Positions 52,149 to 64,000 of a DNA stretch of 64,000 nucleotides are shown piece by piece. The notes beneath the pieces are model-generated. The model did not search any database and was not told where the DNA came from. It saw only the letters and a program-made list of their open reading frames with translations. The stretch spans positions 1,344,858 through 1,408,857 of the forward strand of contig VWZP01004535.1 of the NCBI GenBank assembly GCA_013396995.1. Direction: 5' to 3'. Source of the DNA: Dicaeum eximium (lineage: Eukaryota > Chordata > Aves > Passeriformes > Dicaeidae). Each line of letters opens with the position of its first letter. Within the stretch, counting starts at the first letter, position 1. The translations under genes were made by a program, and so were the position numbers.

Positions 52149-52172
52149 CTGTTGAGAGGAAACAACACACAG
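52149..52172 (-). other. MEGF11: Splice acceptor of the MEGF11 exon
   Basis: On the minus strand the bases just before the exon read TTGTTTCCTCTCAACAG, a pyrimidine-rich tract ending in CAG. The AG is at 52149-52150 on the plus strand as CT. Using it leaves a phase 1 entry and keeps the EGF cysteine frame open, which supports this boundary. Confidence 0.8.
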
Positions 52173-55100
52173 CATTGTAAACATATTAAGTGGTTGCTAA
52201 GCATACCCTAAACAATGCCTTAGAGAGCAATATTTTGTTTAAAAATATTAAACAAAGCAAACACACAAAAAAAAAATTACTCGCAAGATTTAATTATTGC
52301 TAAGTGACCAAAATAAAATATAGGTCTCTTGTCAGTGATAAATTCATTTGTCACTTCAGCCCTGTAATGAAAAACTCACACACCAGAAATTCCTTTGGTT
52401 AGCAGTTTTTCTTGGTAATAAAGTTTTTACCAAACTGACATTTATTATTATTATATTACAGAACGGCAGCTTCTTATACTGCACTCAAATTCCAACTGCT
52501 CATAAGACAAAATGGAGCTCAGTCTTGAAAGTGTATTAGGATCCAAAATAGATTTCCTTTTAAAAACACCTCTAGGAAAATAAATAATTTTACTCCATGA
52601 TGCAGTGGCTGTAAGTGCATTTGTGTCTTTTCAAGGTCAGCCAGTTTTCCATAATTACAGTTCTCTGTCTCACTGGTGGAATACTGGAAGTTCAATATCC
52701 CCAAGTTCAAACCAAGACAAAGAGGTTGGCTGAGTAACAGCTCCTGGTTTTTAGGATTCTCTTTTCCTGTGCTGTTTCAGTATCTGACAGTTTCCAGTGT
52801 GTGCCCATCACATACTAAAGAACCTGGAGAGCACTGAATAACTGCTTTAAACACTGAACTTTTTTGCTTACTACCTTGTTTCCATTTTACTACTTAGGAC
52901 ACTGCCAAAAAATCCTTGTGTCAGAGATTTAAATTGAATGGTTAAGTTGGAACACATCATTTCCATATTAATTATTATTATAATAATTAAAGTTATTATT
53001 CAATATGATGCAATGGGGTCACTGTATTAAACTGTATGTACATATAAAATGCATTATTTAGATCATATATAACCTATGGTTGTATATCCTGTGCTTTTAT
53101 ATCAGATGGAAAACGTGGGTATTGAGTTTACTTAACCAAGAACTGCCTGAAGCTGGACCACAAAAGACTTATCCCAAGACAAAAATAATTCCTTCCTGTT
53201 TAAACCAAGGCTAGCAAAGCTGATTTGGGAAGCAGCTTTGGGTTGCTGTAGGGAAAATGGAGCTGAACCACCCAATTCCTTTGAAGTTAGCCAGCAGAGC
53301 TTCTGGAAGCTTCCCTGATCTGCAGGTGAAATGAGAGCTGGAACCCTTTCAGTTCCCAGATACCTCCTGTGCCAAAAATTCTCCACCACTGCCTTGTAGC
53401 TTTGAATGGCTCCTGCTCCACCTGACATTCTGGTTGGACTCCCAGACTGGATCACACCTTGGACCCACACCCAGGCTGCCATCAAAGCTCATGGAAACAT
53501 TTTGCTGCCTATTCTGTGGTTGGGTCATTGCAGACCAATCCCACTGAACCGTTCACAAAATATTTAAATCCAACATCAAAATGCAGGTGAGCTTAGAATA
53601 ATCCTGTGGGACACACTTCCCTGCTCTTTATCCAGCAGATCCCACGTGACCAGTGATTAGAACGCTGCCTCGTTAAAATGACTGCAAGATCTTTCTAAAT
53701 TAATCATTTCCTTTCAACGTTTGCTGCATGTCAAAAATGCCATTTATTCTTATTCCATATCTTGTGTTTAGACAGTATTGCAGTGGGCATGAAATATTCA
53801 TAGCTAATCTCTAGTCACTAATTGTCCTAATCTTTTGTGCATTTATTTTACTCAAGTTAAGTTTTCTGGAGACAGTGAAGCATCCTACTCTACAGCTGTA
53901 GGATGAAATTCAGGAGAGGATATTCGATAAACAGGATACTCCAATAAAAATATACACACCTTCATGCAATCATTTGAAAATGGCTGGTTATCCAGTACAA
54001 GGAGAAGTTCACACATAGAACAGCCACAAACTTCTAGGTTTTTATTCAAACTACAGTGTGCTAAAAGATACAGGATATGCTGAGATAGGGGTACCTTGGG
54101 AATTGTGCCCTGCACAGCTTTAGCTGAGAGTACATTTCTCATTGGTGTGACATCCTAGTTTTGTAAGAGATGTGGAAGACAAAACTGAGATTTTGCTGTT
54201 GCCTGTACGGACAGTTGCAATAATAAATCACTCTAACATGTAAAATGTGTAGCATTTTTTACCCTTTTAACTGGGCCACGTTCTCACCTCAAGGCAAACA
54301 TTGTAAGAAGGTTGATGGGGGACTGGTTCTTTACTCTTCCAAATAACAAAACTCCTGCACATTACTGCTCTAAATTTAGTTGATTTCCACACAAATTTAT
54401 CACACCTTAACTGTGTTAACATAAATATGAAATAATAGTAAGTAATTATGCAATAAAGTTTCCTTAATCACTTGTCTAGCTGCAGTCCTGTGGGAAGAGT
54501 GCAATGTGGGACTTAGCAGCAAGACTCAAGAGAGAACTCCTCATTCTAAAGCACTCAGTCACATGAAAATTAACTAAAAAATATATTATAAAGAACTGTA
54601 TCTTTGTTTCCAGGTGTTCTGAAGTCCCACATCACTGAGGATGACAATGTTTAATGAGCAATTAAAGATTCAAGTAAGGTGAAGATGCTTCTTGGAACCG
54701 TGGGTTTCTCTCATCTCTGGTTGATTAATTGCTAAACAAGTAGCTGTGAGCTCAGAGCTCACTAGTGACTAATTCCAAATGTGGGGGTCACAGAAAACCT
54801 CCTTTTTTAAACAGAGAAGCTTTGACAAAAGTAATTTTATTTAAAGTGGCAAACAATCAGACCCCTGCACTGACTGATTCAAATCAGGCTTATAAAGGTC
54901 ATATTAGGGTACAGCTCTAAAGTTTTACTATTGCAAATAAAATTTTGAATTTCTCCTATAAAAGGGAAGTCTTGCCTTGCTCAAGTCTTTAGAGTTTAAA
55001 TTAATTTTTCATTCTATTAACATTCAACATAATAGGATACAATGGTCCCCAAGGCATTCTTCATAATACACTTTGTACAGTGGTTTGCAAATGATCTTAC

Positions 55101-58100
55101 TAGTTAATGGAACTATAAAAATTACTTGCACATAAAGGTCAAGAAAAATAAAGATAAGTATATACTTTCTGACACTGTCCTGTTCAACACTCAGCTAAAG
55201 GCCCCTGGAGTAAAGAAAACTTGTCCTAATGCAAGGAATATAATTCCTCCCAATATAATAGCCCAAGCACTTCAACCTTTGGAATTCCAGACTTTTTATG
55301 TCTGCATTTTCCCTCGACCACTCCACTTGAGCAATCCAGCACCTCATTGATCAGTGTATTATTAGCATTCTTGGCATGAGTTTGACATCAGTTTGTAGTT
55401 TGATTCAGCCTGGTAATAAAATGACCTACATCAAAGCCCTGCCAAAATGCCATCTTTGTCACAATGTGTTTAGCATGAGTTATTTGCCCACATTCAAGGT
55501 TACACAGCAACTGCTCCTTATCATGCAATAAAGGCAACAAAAGGGTTCTGTAACAATCCATTTGATGTTTATCACTTACTTTATAATTACAGACTGGGCT
55601 TTTTTTAACATATAAGGTCAATCCTCAGGGAAATAGACCTAAAGATTAAACTCTTTTCACACCTGAAACGGCTGCACTGAGGAATGGATGTTAGAGAAAT
55701 GAATTCCTCTAACACTAGTACTTATTCTTTAATTGTTGCCCAGAATTTGAATTCAGATATGATAAATGGTTTGTCTGTGTCTCCTCTCCACAAAGGTGGC
55801 CAGAATATTGCAATGAGGAGAAGAGATCAGTGGAGCAGACTGCAGAGTATTTCCACTGCAGAGTTGCTTCAGCTGAGGGGCACCACAGGGATTTCATCCC
55901 AAACAGCAGGGATGTAGAGCTGCTCTCTCTTCCTTGATGCTGCATTCCTCTGTATGGACCCAAACTATGATGCTGCAGTGTTTAACTTTGTTGTTACACC
56001 CACTGTGACACCCTGCTCATCACATCATCCACTCACTGACTGCTGGCACCCACTGAGCTCCACAATCAGCCTCTTTCCCAGAGGTTGAGGTGCATTTAGG
56101 GAAGAGTTTCATTCTAGGGGAACAAGTATGAAGTGATTAACTTGAAAAATTTTCGTTGTCCAAAAATATAACCTGGGCATTTATTTTGCAAAAGAGAGAG
56201 TCACAAACAACCTAATTTGTGCTTACACACTGGAGTGTGGTAACATTTGTAGTGGTCCTTAGAACCTGTGGGAGTTCACAGCTACCGACCCAGCAACTTC
56301 CATCTGCCATTGTCCCACTTTGCCATGCCAGACAAACAAAATGTCTCCAAAACAAAGAGCAGGATAATTACAAAGTGTGAAGGACCCAGAGCAGAACAGA
56401 AGTCAGGCTCCATGAGCTGTGCTCGCTCACGGCAGCGGTGCTCTGGAGAGCCCTGCCGGAGCATTCCGTACACGCTGGAGTTTCCTGGGCTCTGTGGGAT
56501 TCCTGCCCAGGATCATAGAGCAGCCAGGAGGTGACAGAAAGCATAAATAACTGTAGATACATTATGATAATGAAAAACATTGCTAAATGGAGATATGGAT
56601 GCTGCTATGAGACACAATGAGAAATTCAGGCACTCGCCTGGAACTGCATGGAATGAACTGGTTTATTTGGACTGCACATGTGGCACAAGGTCATTGCCTC
56701 AAAATATCTTCTTTTCTCAGTCTTACCTCTGCCAGGTTTTCTTCACTATACACTGATCTTGCCCAAACTCTGACTAATTTCATTTCTTTTCTGTGAACAA
56801 ATGGTAAACCTGCATTTTTTCTTTTATGTTGCTGGAATTTTAACTTCAGGTTATTTGACCAGTTTGCCCCATGCTTGATAGTTGTTGGACTAAACAAAGC
56901 AGAAATTTAATGGAAAAAGTGATGTTTTCCTTCAATATTTAATATGTGTCCCTGAAATAATGTGGGCCATAATAGCCCATTCCTCCATTCCCTCGTGCCA
57001 CTTTCAGGGTAAAGAATGATTTTGTCAGGTGAAATAGCTGTTATCCTATGGCCAGTGGTTTCAGATAATGCAGAGAGGTCAAAGCAGATGAAAAAAGATG
57101 AAAAAGATTCTTGCTCCTTATCCATTAGGAATCTGTTCACTCAGGGCCTCTCTGGTGCTTCCATCTTAATGTACTGGCCTGGGTCCAGCTTGTGCTGAAT
57201 CTACAATATCAGCTTCATTAGATAAGCCTGTAGTCAGCTTTTGGCTGGATTTTCTTTGCCTGCGCTCAGGAAAGGGAGGTTGGATAGCACAAGAAAGATG
57301 ACTACAGCTAATGCATCCAGGTAGGTTTTCCTCATTCTTAGATTATTGCTTATTTGTGGAATGGATGATTTCCTCCCTAAATCACTGACTTTCCATCAGG
57401 AATCAAGCTGATTTGATGGTTTCCTGGATAATTGCTTCAATGAAGTGGGATAATAGCTCTTTGCATTGCTTAATGTCTATTTCTGTGGTCATCACTCAGG
57501 ATACATCCATTAATTTATCACCTTGGAAAGCACTTTCATGCAAGGTTTAGCAACTTCCAAAGATGAAGAGATCTCAAAGGCTGCTCAGGCTTTGAGGAAT
57601 TTATTGTTTCAGTGCATGGCAACCCTTCTTTTTCATCTCCCCATGAAAGTACCAGTGAGAAACACAAACCCAAGAAGATCAATATGAGCAAAGGAAAGAT
57701 GAGACTGACGCAGAGCAGGTAACACCAGTGGGTCACAAGATCAGCTCCTTTTCCTGTAGGTGCAATTCCAGCACTTCTTTTGCAGATTTGGAATTAAGAC
57801 ACTCTGCATCAATGCAATCAGAACAGAATCTTTTTGTTGTCTGGGACAGGGGGATCTCTGACCATTGCCTCAGTGAGGTATTGATCTGTTCCAGGTTGTG
57901 TTATCCTCAGTCCTGACACCCAGCCAAAGCTCAGTGATTAGGCCAGACATGACTTGTAAATGTCTGAAGTAAAAGATCTGTGGAAATCTATTTTGAGGAT
58001 TTTGTCTTTTCCCAAGAGCAGAATCTGACAGGTGTCAGTGTCATCACTGCCAATAGATCAGTAAATCCCTGTATCCATTTGGTGGGACATGAAGATTTGT

Positions 58101-59567
58101 TAATAAGCATAAATTCTATGGTAGTTTTTTACCCTTTTTAAGTGGGTAAATGGCAACCTGGGGTTCTAAACACTATAGAGGTGAACACAGCCTTTCACAC
58201 CCTTGAGTGTCCCCAGCTTGTGACATGGACTAGTTTAGGGGTCCTGGAATAATTCCATCCAGATCTCAATGTTTCAGACTCCAAGGGCCCTTCAGGAGGA
58301 ATGCCCACAGTTTACTGTCACTTGAGGAGCTGGCACTGATGAGAACCTCCTTCAGCCCATGATGCAATCTGTTGCTTTAGGCCTTACTCTAGGGAGTGAA
58401 TAGGGAAGTAAACTGTACCAGGGGAAGGGCAGGGTAGGGAAGAGACTGTCACTTGCTCTGTGTGCCCTGAGACTGGTGGGGCACAGTTTGGAATCCCAGG
58501 CTGGCTGCTTCTGAGGAGCAGCTGAGCTGGAGCAGCACATCCCTGAGACAGGAATGGCATCACACAACTGACCATAAAATAGTGACAGTGACAGAGACGT
58601 TTAGAGCCTGCAAAAGGAGAGGTCGGGGGAGTCACACGTTTAACAGAGTCTTTGTGGCATTTTGATGCCCCATTGGTTTCATCTGCTCTGGTGGAGAGAG
58701 GGAATGGGAGACAGCACTCACCATTTAGTGCTGTCTGAGCGAGAGCTGCTGAGCAGCCTCCTCCTAGCAGCAAATGTCAGAGAGCACGACTGGGGTCAGG
58801 AAGCTGAACTCTGTTATACCTTTGGCTGTGTTAATAAAAAGTGCAGGAGTTGAAGGCACAAAAAAGGATGGTGGAAAGGCACTGAGGGACTCTGAGCACT
58901 CAAGTGCATCTGCCCTGCAAAGTGGACAGGTTACAGGGCTGGGTAAGAGCAGCACTGATCCCTTGGTCTGGAGATAAAGTCACAGCTCAGCTCCAGCCAA
59001 CAGAACGGGTGCAAAGGCAGGAGGGGCTTCAGTGTACGAAGGAGGCAAATCCTGCAAGAAAGGCAATGGCTGATTCAAACAGCTCCTGACTAACTCACAC
59101 CTCAGACCAAGGTCAGAGACATCCACACAGGAACTCCTGCTCTGCCCCAGGGCTCCAGAGGAATCAGGACACACCAGAGCCTGGGCTTGACCAGGGAGCA
59201 AAGAGAGAAATTCCTCCTTCTGGTGAAATCCTGACCCTCTAAGGTGAGTCACACTCCAAAATCCCTTACCAGTTTGTTGGGGGTTAGGATTTTTCCTTTT
59301 GTTTCTTTAGCTCATGGAATTTTGTCCTATCTGTTGCTAAGAGACAATAACGACCAATATTGAAGAGAGAGGAAAGAAAGGCCAAGGTGGGAGAAGGGTG
59401 CAGCTGGCTAGTCTCTTACCTGGGGGGTTTTCTCTTCTGTCAGCATTGGTGGGGAGACAGGCTGTGGTCATTGTGGGGAGAATTCACCACCACTGCGAGG
59501 CTCTGTCTCCTGCTGTCTGCTCCTACTGTGAGTGAAGCTCTGCTTGTGGGAGCAGCTGTTGCACTGG
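52173..59567. other. Noncoding DNA, nearly featureless
   Basis: Over 7 kb with no recognisable interspersed repeat or exon. An AT palindrome is listed at 52968-52990. From about 58900 the base composition becomes GC-richer leading into the duplicated block. The minus-strand frame at 58384-58773 shows no known domain. Confidence 0.5.
52968..52990. repeat. AT-only palindrome, 11-bp arms
   Basis: TTAATTATTAT and its exact reverse complement ATAATAATTAA flank a single central T, within a longer AT-rich patch. It could extrude a cruciform or simply reflect a TTA-type microsatellite. Confidence 0.85.
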
Positions 59568-60015
59568 AACCTTATTAACAGCCTACCTCACTAAAAAAGG
59601 ACCCTCACCATCTTGGGGGCCTCAGGAGAAACTCTGGGACCCTGAGCCCTTTCCACCTCCAGAGGAGCCTCTCCCAGCTGTGTTCAGGAGCTGGGCTGCT
59701 GCTGCCCAGCCCCGCCATTTCTCTGCCACTGCTCCGGGTTTTTCACTTCACTACCTGCTGGACACCCCACAGTTCCTGCTACAGAGTTCCTGCTCTGTAT
59801 TAGAGCTTCTGATACACTCCCTTTGCTACTCTGGGGTCTGTTGATCCCCGCCCTCCCAGCCCCAGCGCCGAGGTTCCTGCTGCAGCCCCTTTCACCACCC
59901 ATCCTGCCCGCCATCACCGCGTGAGGGAGAAACGCGGCGGAGCCCGCGCCACGGCGCCCCCTGCAGGCTCAGCAGAACCACCCGCCCGCCGTGCCCGGCC
60001 AGGAGCCAGCAGCGC
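59568..60015. repeat. 448-bp duplicated unit, copy 1
   Basis: Starts AACCTTATTAACAGCC and ends AGGAGCCAGCAGCGC. The same 448 bases recur at 60017-60464 with two substitutions only (G at 59867 against T at 60316; A at 59974 against G at 60423) and no indels. The last 156 bases contain 17 CpG by hand count. The minus-strand frames in both copies give the same 77 residues, which is a consequence of the duplication and not evidence of a gene. Confidence 0.95.
59954..59968 (-). promoter_or_regulatory. CTCF-like motif, copy 1
   Basis: On the minus strand GCCTGCAGGGGGCGC matches the CTCF core, in which CAGGGGGCGC is the most conserved part. Prediction from sequence only. Confidence 0.45.
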
Positions 60016-60016
60016 N
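60016..60016. other. Single-N assembly gap
   Basis: The only ambiguous base in the window lies exactly between the two 448-bp copies. Some assemblers write a minimal N run where two contigs are estimated to overlap but were not merged. Confidence 0.9.
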
Positions 60017-60464
60017 AACCTTATTAACAGCCTACCTCACTAAAAAAGGACCCTCACCATCTTGGGGGCCTCAGGAGAAACTCTGGGACCCTGAGCCCTT
60101 TCCACCTCCAGAGGAGCCTCTCCCAGCTGTGTTCAGGAGCTGGGCTGCTGCTGCCCAGCCCCGCCATTTCTCTGCCACTGCTCCGGGTTTTTCACTTCAC
60201 TACCTGCTGGACACCCCACAGTTCCTGCTACAGAGTTCCTGCTCTGTATTAGAGCTTCTGATACACTCCCTTTGCTACTCTGGGGTCTGTTGATCCCCGC
60301 CCTCCCAGCCCCAGCTCCGAGGTTCCTGCTGCAGCCCCTTTCACCACCCATCCTGCCCGCCATCACCGCGTGAGGGAGAAACGCGGCGGAGCCCGCGCCA
60401 CGGCGCCCCCTGCAGGCTCAGCGGAACCACCCGCCCGCCGTGCCCGGCCAGGAGCCAGCAGCGC
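60017..60464. repeat. 448-bp duplicated unit, copy 2
   Basis: Direct tandem copy of 59568-60015, offset by 449 bases, 446 of 448 identical. It continues without a break into unique CpG-rich sequence (CCCCTGAGGCTGTGCCCGG). If the two contigs simply overlap, only one copy exists in the animal and this is an assembly artefact with two allelic or error differences. Confidence 0.95.
60403..60417 (-). promoter_or_regulatory. CTCF-like motif, copy 2
   Basis: Identical to the motif at 59954-59968 because it lies in the duplicated unit. It is a real second site only if the duplication is real. Confidence 0.4.
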
Positions 60465-60474
60465 CCCCTGAGGC
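60461..60474 (-). promoter_or_regulatory. CTCF-like motif at the right edge of the duplication
   Basis: On the minus strand GCCTCAGGGGGCGC shares the CAGGGGGCGC core and the orientation of the other two. It straddles the end of copy 2, so it is complete only here. Copy 1 is cut by the N after its GCGC. Confidence 0.4.
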
Positions 60475-60530
60475 TGTGCCCGGAACTGCAGCGAGGGGGA
60501 AGCGCCTGTGGCCGGCAGAGGCTGGGGCTG

Positions 60531-63500
60531 GGTCTGTGCTCTGCTTGGTGCTCTTTGTTTGCCTTGTTATACAAACCAGTCAAGTACATTCCTTTCCCCA
60601 TTTCTTTGCCTGAAAGCCCCAACATTTCAATGTTGCAATAATTTGGAGGGAAAGGGGTCGTGTTCTCCGTTCCAAGGGAGGTTCCTGCCTTGGCAGACAC
60701 CAGTCTTTCAAACCAAGAGACAGTTTTAGGGCTCAGTCTTTCTCATTGTCTTCACAGAAAGTGAATTGGAGCCCAGAGAGAACTCATCAGGGATCAGCTA
60801 AATATTGATGATTGTTGATCCTTTGAGGCCTGCAACTGATTTTATGCATTTTCTGTCATTGTTTCAAGTAGAAATAATCATTGCATTCTGCCATGTTGAG
60901 AGGAAAGAGTTACACTGAGATCAATTCTGCTGATCAATGTTCTAATACAATATTATTCTGTGGGACAATTTCAGCATTTAACATTTTCTGGTAAATGATT
61001 TCCCATTGCCTCACTCAGGGTTCAAAACAATCATTAGCACTAGTTCAAACTGTTAATGAGGTTAAGGGAGATCCTGAATCAGCAGAGCAGAATCTGTGAC
61101 CCTGGAAAGCTTTTCCCCTCCTGTGCCCTCTGTCCCCTTCTTCCATTCTGGTAAATTGACCAACTCTTCTCAGCAATTTGTAGGAAATACATTTTCACTT
61201 GTTAATTTTCCACTGGAACTTGATTCATCCAACCAACAAACTTAATTTGTCTGCAAATTGTGCTCTGTGTGGCATCTTCAGAAAGAGAAGCACTATCTTT
61301 TCTAAGCAATGCAGAAATACTAACATTTACTCTTGGCATGGTCCTTCATTCACTCTGTACACAGCCTAGGAGACCTCAGTCCAACAAAACCAAATGTAGT
61401 CAGATAGGCTTTGCCTGCAGGAAGCTCCAGGTTTTTTGAGGACAGAAGTGCCAAAACCAGTGAAAGTTTTCCCCAATCATTCCCTTTGTAACTTCAGGGG
61501 ATTTCTTTGTTGTTGCCTGAGGAAATTGAATTCTTGACAGTTGTGAATAGAGGAGAAGCTGTACCTAAGATCCCTGGTCCTTCCAGCTTTCCTGCCAATC
61601 TGTGAAGCAGCAGCCAAACCTACCAGAAGAAGATAAAGCACAACCTGGCCTATCAAACCACCTGTGAGGGCAGGTGGCACCAAACCCCACCAGCACAGAG
61701 GCAGGAATGCCCATTTTCTCCACCCCTGGGTAACTTTGCCTGCAGTCTGAGCTCTCCTGGGAGTTGTGCTGGAGTGGAAAATGAGCTGCCAGGTGTGAAG
61801 TACAAAGCTGCACATTAGCTAAAGGTGGTCAATCACAAACATTCCCATCATAGAAAGTCTGGAGGAGCTTGCAGTGCCCTGCAGGTGAGGAAGGTGAGAA
61901 GTAAATGACAGATGGACAGGTGAGAGGCGTGGCAGAATGGGTGAAACTCAACTGCTGGGAGATATTTCCAGCCTCACCAGAGAAACTCCACCAGTACAGC
62001 ACCACTGCTTTGCTTCATGCCACAGCCACCTCTGCTTTCCTCCTGAAGCAATCCAAGAGATCAGGAATTTACCAACACTGGCTGAGGAGCTGTTTGATTT
62101 AAACACTGAGACAGGAAACACATGGGAAAATGTCAAAGAAAATGAGCCATTATCAGAAAAAACCCTCACACGTTTATAATTGGAAACATTTATATCTGGA
62201 AATCACCTCAAAATCACAGCACTTGCATATTTTGCTACAGGTTAGCCACTCAGGGCATTGAGTGAATTTCTTTGTGTACAAATTCCATCAGCCTGTGATA
62301 TATTTATTTTTAAATCTGGTAACCTTGCTACATGTCCGTAGTTCTGTGATTACTGACTTGCCCTGAATTGTGGGTCTCATGCCAAGAAAATTCTATTTTC
62401 TGACAGCAAATGACAGAGCTCCACTGCTGATTGATTTTCATAGGTACAGAGTGTGTGCTGTGTGTTAGAGTGAGGATTGAGGCATCAAAAATGTTGTTCC
62501 TAAAAGAGCAAAAGTAGATCGATGAAGACATCTGGACTGCATGACACTTCTGGCTCTCTTTGCTAGGCAATGCAACACTTAATAAAACCAAATTACACAG
62601 ATGTTCCTAGAAAACTTCTAGTCCTGCAGCAAATTGAATAAACTATCCATGTTTCAAACAAACTCTTTCTTCATTCTTATTCCAAAATTTATCAAGTCAA
62701 TCTAACAACAATCCTTTCTTTGTTTCTCACCAAAACAAGATGTATATGGACAAATTTCTGAAGGCAAACCTGTCCTTGAGGCCAGGCACAGGTCCCAGAG
62801 GGCCAACACATTTCAGATTTCATTTCAAACCAAGGCCCATAATGCAAGTGAAGGTGACCCTGCTGAAATCAAGGATGGACTCTGCTCTGTTTGAAGATCA
62901 GGCTCATGTATAAGCTACACTAACATTCCTGGGGATGCAATATTTAAATGCAGACTCCTTTCACTTTTCTCACATTTCAAAAGCAATCACAGCAATGTGT
63001 TTGACAGCAGCTTTCTGAAAAGAACTGCAAAAAAGACAACACAGGAAACTTCTTTTGTAATGATGGGGGCTGATTCTCATCTCAAGCCACTTGTTTAAAC
63101 TTCCTGTCACCAGCTCCAGATTGCAGAACTTCAGCTGATTTAGGATCAAGCCCAGTTTCTGAATGTTGAATGTCCAGAGAAACTTTCTATTACTGACACT
63201 TAGTGAAATGCACTTTCTAATTCCTGGGATTCACCCTGTGGCCTGGAGACAGAACATGGGAACTGGAAACAAAAGCTTTTCCCTACATTATCAGAAACTA
63301 CTGAAAAGGGTTATCATTTCTAGTAGAGTAAATATGGCACAGCATTGGCAGTATTTGATGAAAACATAATTTTAGATGCTTTTAGTAATGCTTTTAAAAG
63401 GAATACTATTTAAGCTAGACATTTTTCAAAACATGACACCCGTGAATGCAGGTGTGGTGACATCAGACCCAAGATCTGAACCAGAGAGCTGATTCAGCAG

Positions 63501-64000
63501 AGCTCTTCTGCACAGCACTGCTGTACCTGAAAAGGTTCCATTTCTTTACCAGTCTCTTTATAATGTGTTTCATACACTTTTTTTTTTTATTTTTAATCAG
63601 AAAAAAAGTTTTTTAATTTGACTCGATTTACATATTTACAGTATAAGCTTTGTGAAGCAAGTCCATCTTCTAGTTTTGCACTTGGACTTCTGGACATCAC
63701 AGTAATCAAAGTAAATCATAGCATTCAGAAAGGAAAAATCTTGATAAAAAGAAAGAAAGGTTTGGGGTCAGATAGACTGATTAAATAATTCCTCTTGACT
63801 TACTGCATCAGAGAAAGGGAGATTTCCAAAAGTGAATACCTATGTTAGAAATACTGAGCTTGAGATAAACTATTCAAAAACGTTTTGTGATCAAATCTGC
63901 AATGGACTGAAGTTGCATGAAAAATCTCCCTTGGGAGCTCTAAAACCCCTCTATTAAAATGGAAAGGAAGTGCAACACCACACAATGTGAAGGGAAATGC
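60531..64000. other. Noncoding DNA, nothing recognised
   Basis: AT-rich intron-like sequence. Contains an A/T-rich stretch with T and A runs at about 63578-63620. No exon, repeat family or strong motif recognised up to the window end. Confidence 0.55.

Larger units (their letters stand above)
59860..60530. promoter_or_regulatory. CpG-rich block (possible island or GC-rich repeat)
   Basis: CpG density is high at the end of each duplicated copy (17 in 156 bases) and in the following 60 bases, unlike the surrounding DNA. The middle of copy 2 is CpG-poor, so if the duplication is false the real island is about 220 bases. It may be an internal promoter, a CTCF-bound element, or the GC-rich part of a songbird LTR or other repeat. 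Confidence 0.45.
52149..64000 (-). other. MEGF11: Presumed MEGF11 intron, 5' side of the exon (inferred)
   Basis: Because the exon starts in phase 1 after an acceptor, everything at higher coordinates should be intron until the EMI-domain exons. I searched by eye for the reverse complement of the EMI end (the CCPGYY motif) and of the start of the mature protein and found neither. The segment contains an AT palindrome, two CpG-rich blocks and an assembly discontinuity. The intron call is an inference from the single exon. Confidence 0.5.

Noticed and set aside
59684..60366. Two identical 77-codon minus-strand frames, apparently a duplicated gene
   Set aside because: Identity comes from the 448-bp duplicated block at the N. 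The single mismatch inside the frame is silent by chance, and no domain is recognisable.
63578..63640. T-run and A-run stretch that could be the poly(A) end of a processed pseudogene on the minus strand
   Set aside because: No gene-like sequence, target-site duplication or clear polyadenylation signal could be tied to it.

Overview
This window reads as nuclear DNA of a bird, most likely a songbird. The evidence is at least eight short, 5'-truncated CR1 LINE remnants carrying the CR1 3'-end signature of birds (forms of GAATGGTTTGGGTTGGA), a few worn MIR SINE remnants, a moderately AT-rich background low in CpG, and very little coding sequence. The songbird assignment rests on the wording of the CR1 tails and is an inference.

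I can support one protein-coding segment: a 93-bp exon at 52056-52148 on the minus strand, with good splice sites. It encodes one EGF-like module that best matches the first EGF repeat of MEGF11, just after the EMI domain. The rest of the window is then best explained as very long introns of MEGF11 on both sides: the 5' part of the gene lies toward 64000 and beyond, the 3' part toward position 1 and beyond. I looked for the neighbouring EMI and EGF exons and did not find them. The many other open frames of 60-170 codons look like chance or CR1-derived frames.

Layout. Positions 1-1200: noncoding DNA, a compact CpG island (601-900) and a CR1 remnant with two head-like segments. Positions 1200-33000: sparse intron-like DNA with a MIR (5013-5165), CR1 remnants (7546, 12028, 21892), short tandem repeats, and several inverted or direct motif pairs that look like transcription-factor sites (POU MORE at 19298, inverted GATA at 21115, RFX-like pair at 23242, T-box/NKX-like duplication at 24894). 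Positions 33000-52000: CR1 remnants at 33345, 38962, 50744 and 51844, a second MIR-like remnant (38605), a purine tract (41487) and a nested hairpin cluster (47945). The MEGF11 exon follows. Positions 52149-59500: little recognisable. Positions 59568-60464: a GC-rich 448-bp unit present twice in tandem with only two mismatches, the copies separated by exactly one N, which is most simply an unmerged contig overlap. This segment and its right edge carry CTCF-like motifs. Positions 60465-64000: again little.

No RNA genes, CRISPR arrays, intact mobile elements or multi-gene systems are visible. I did not find a new biological system. The points most worth checking are the duplicated block at the N, the two CpG-rich segments inside the presumed MEGF11 intron, and the paired motif sites.
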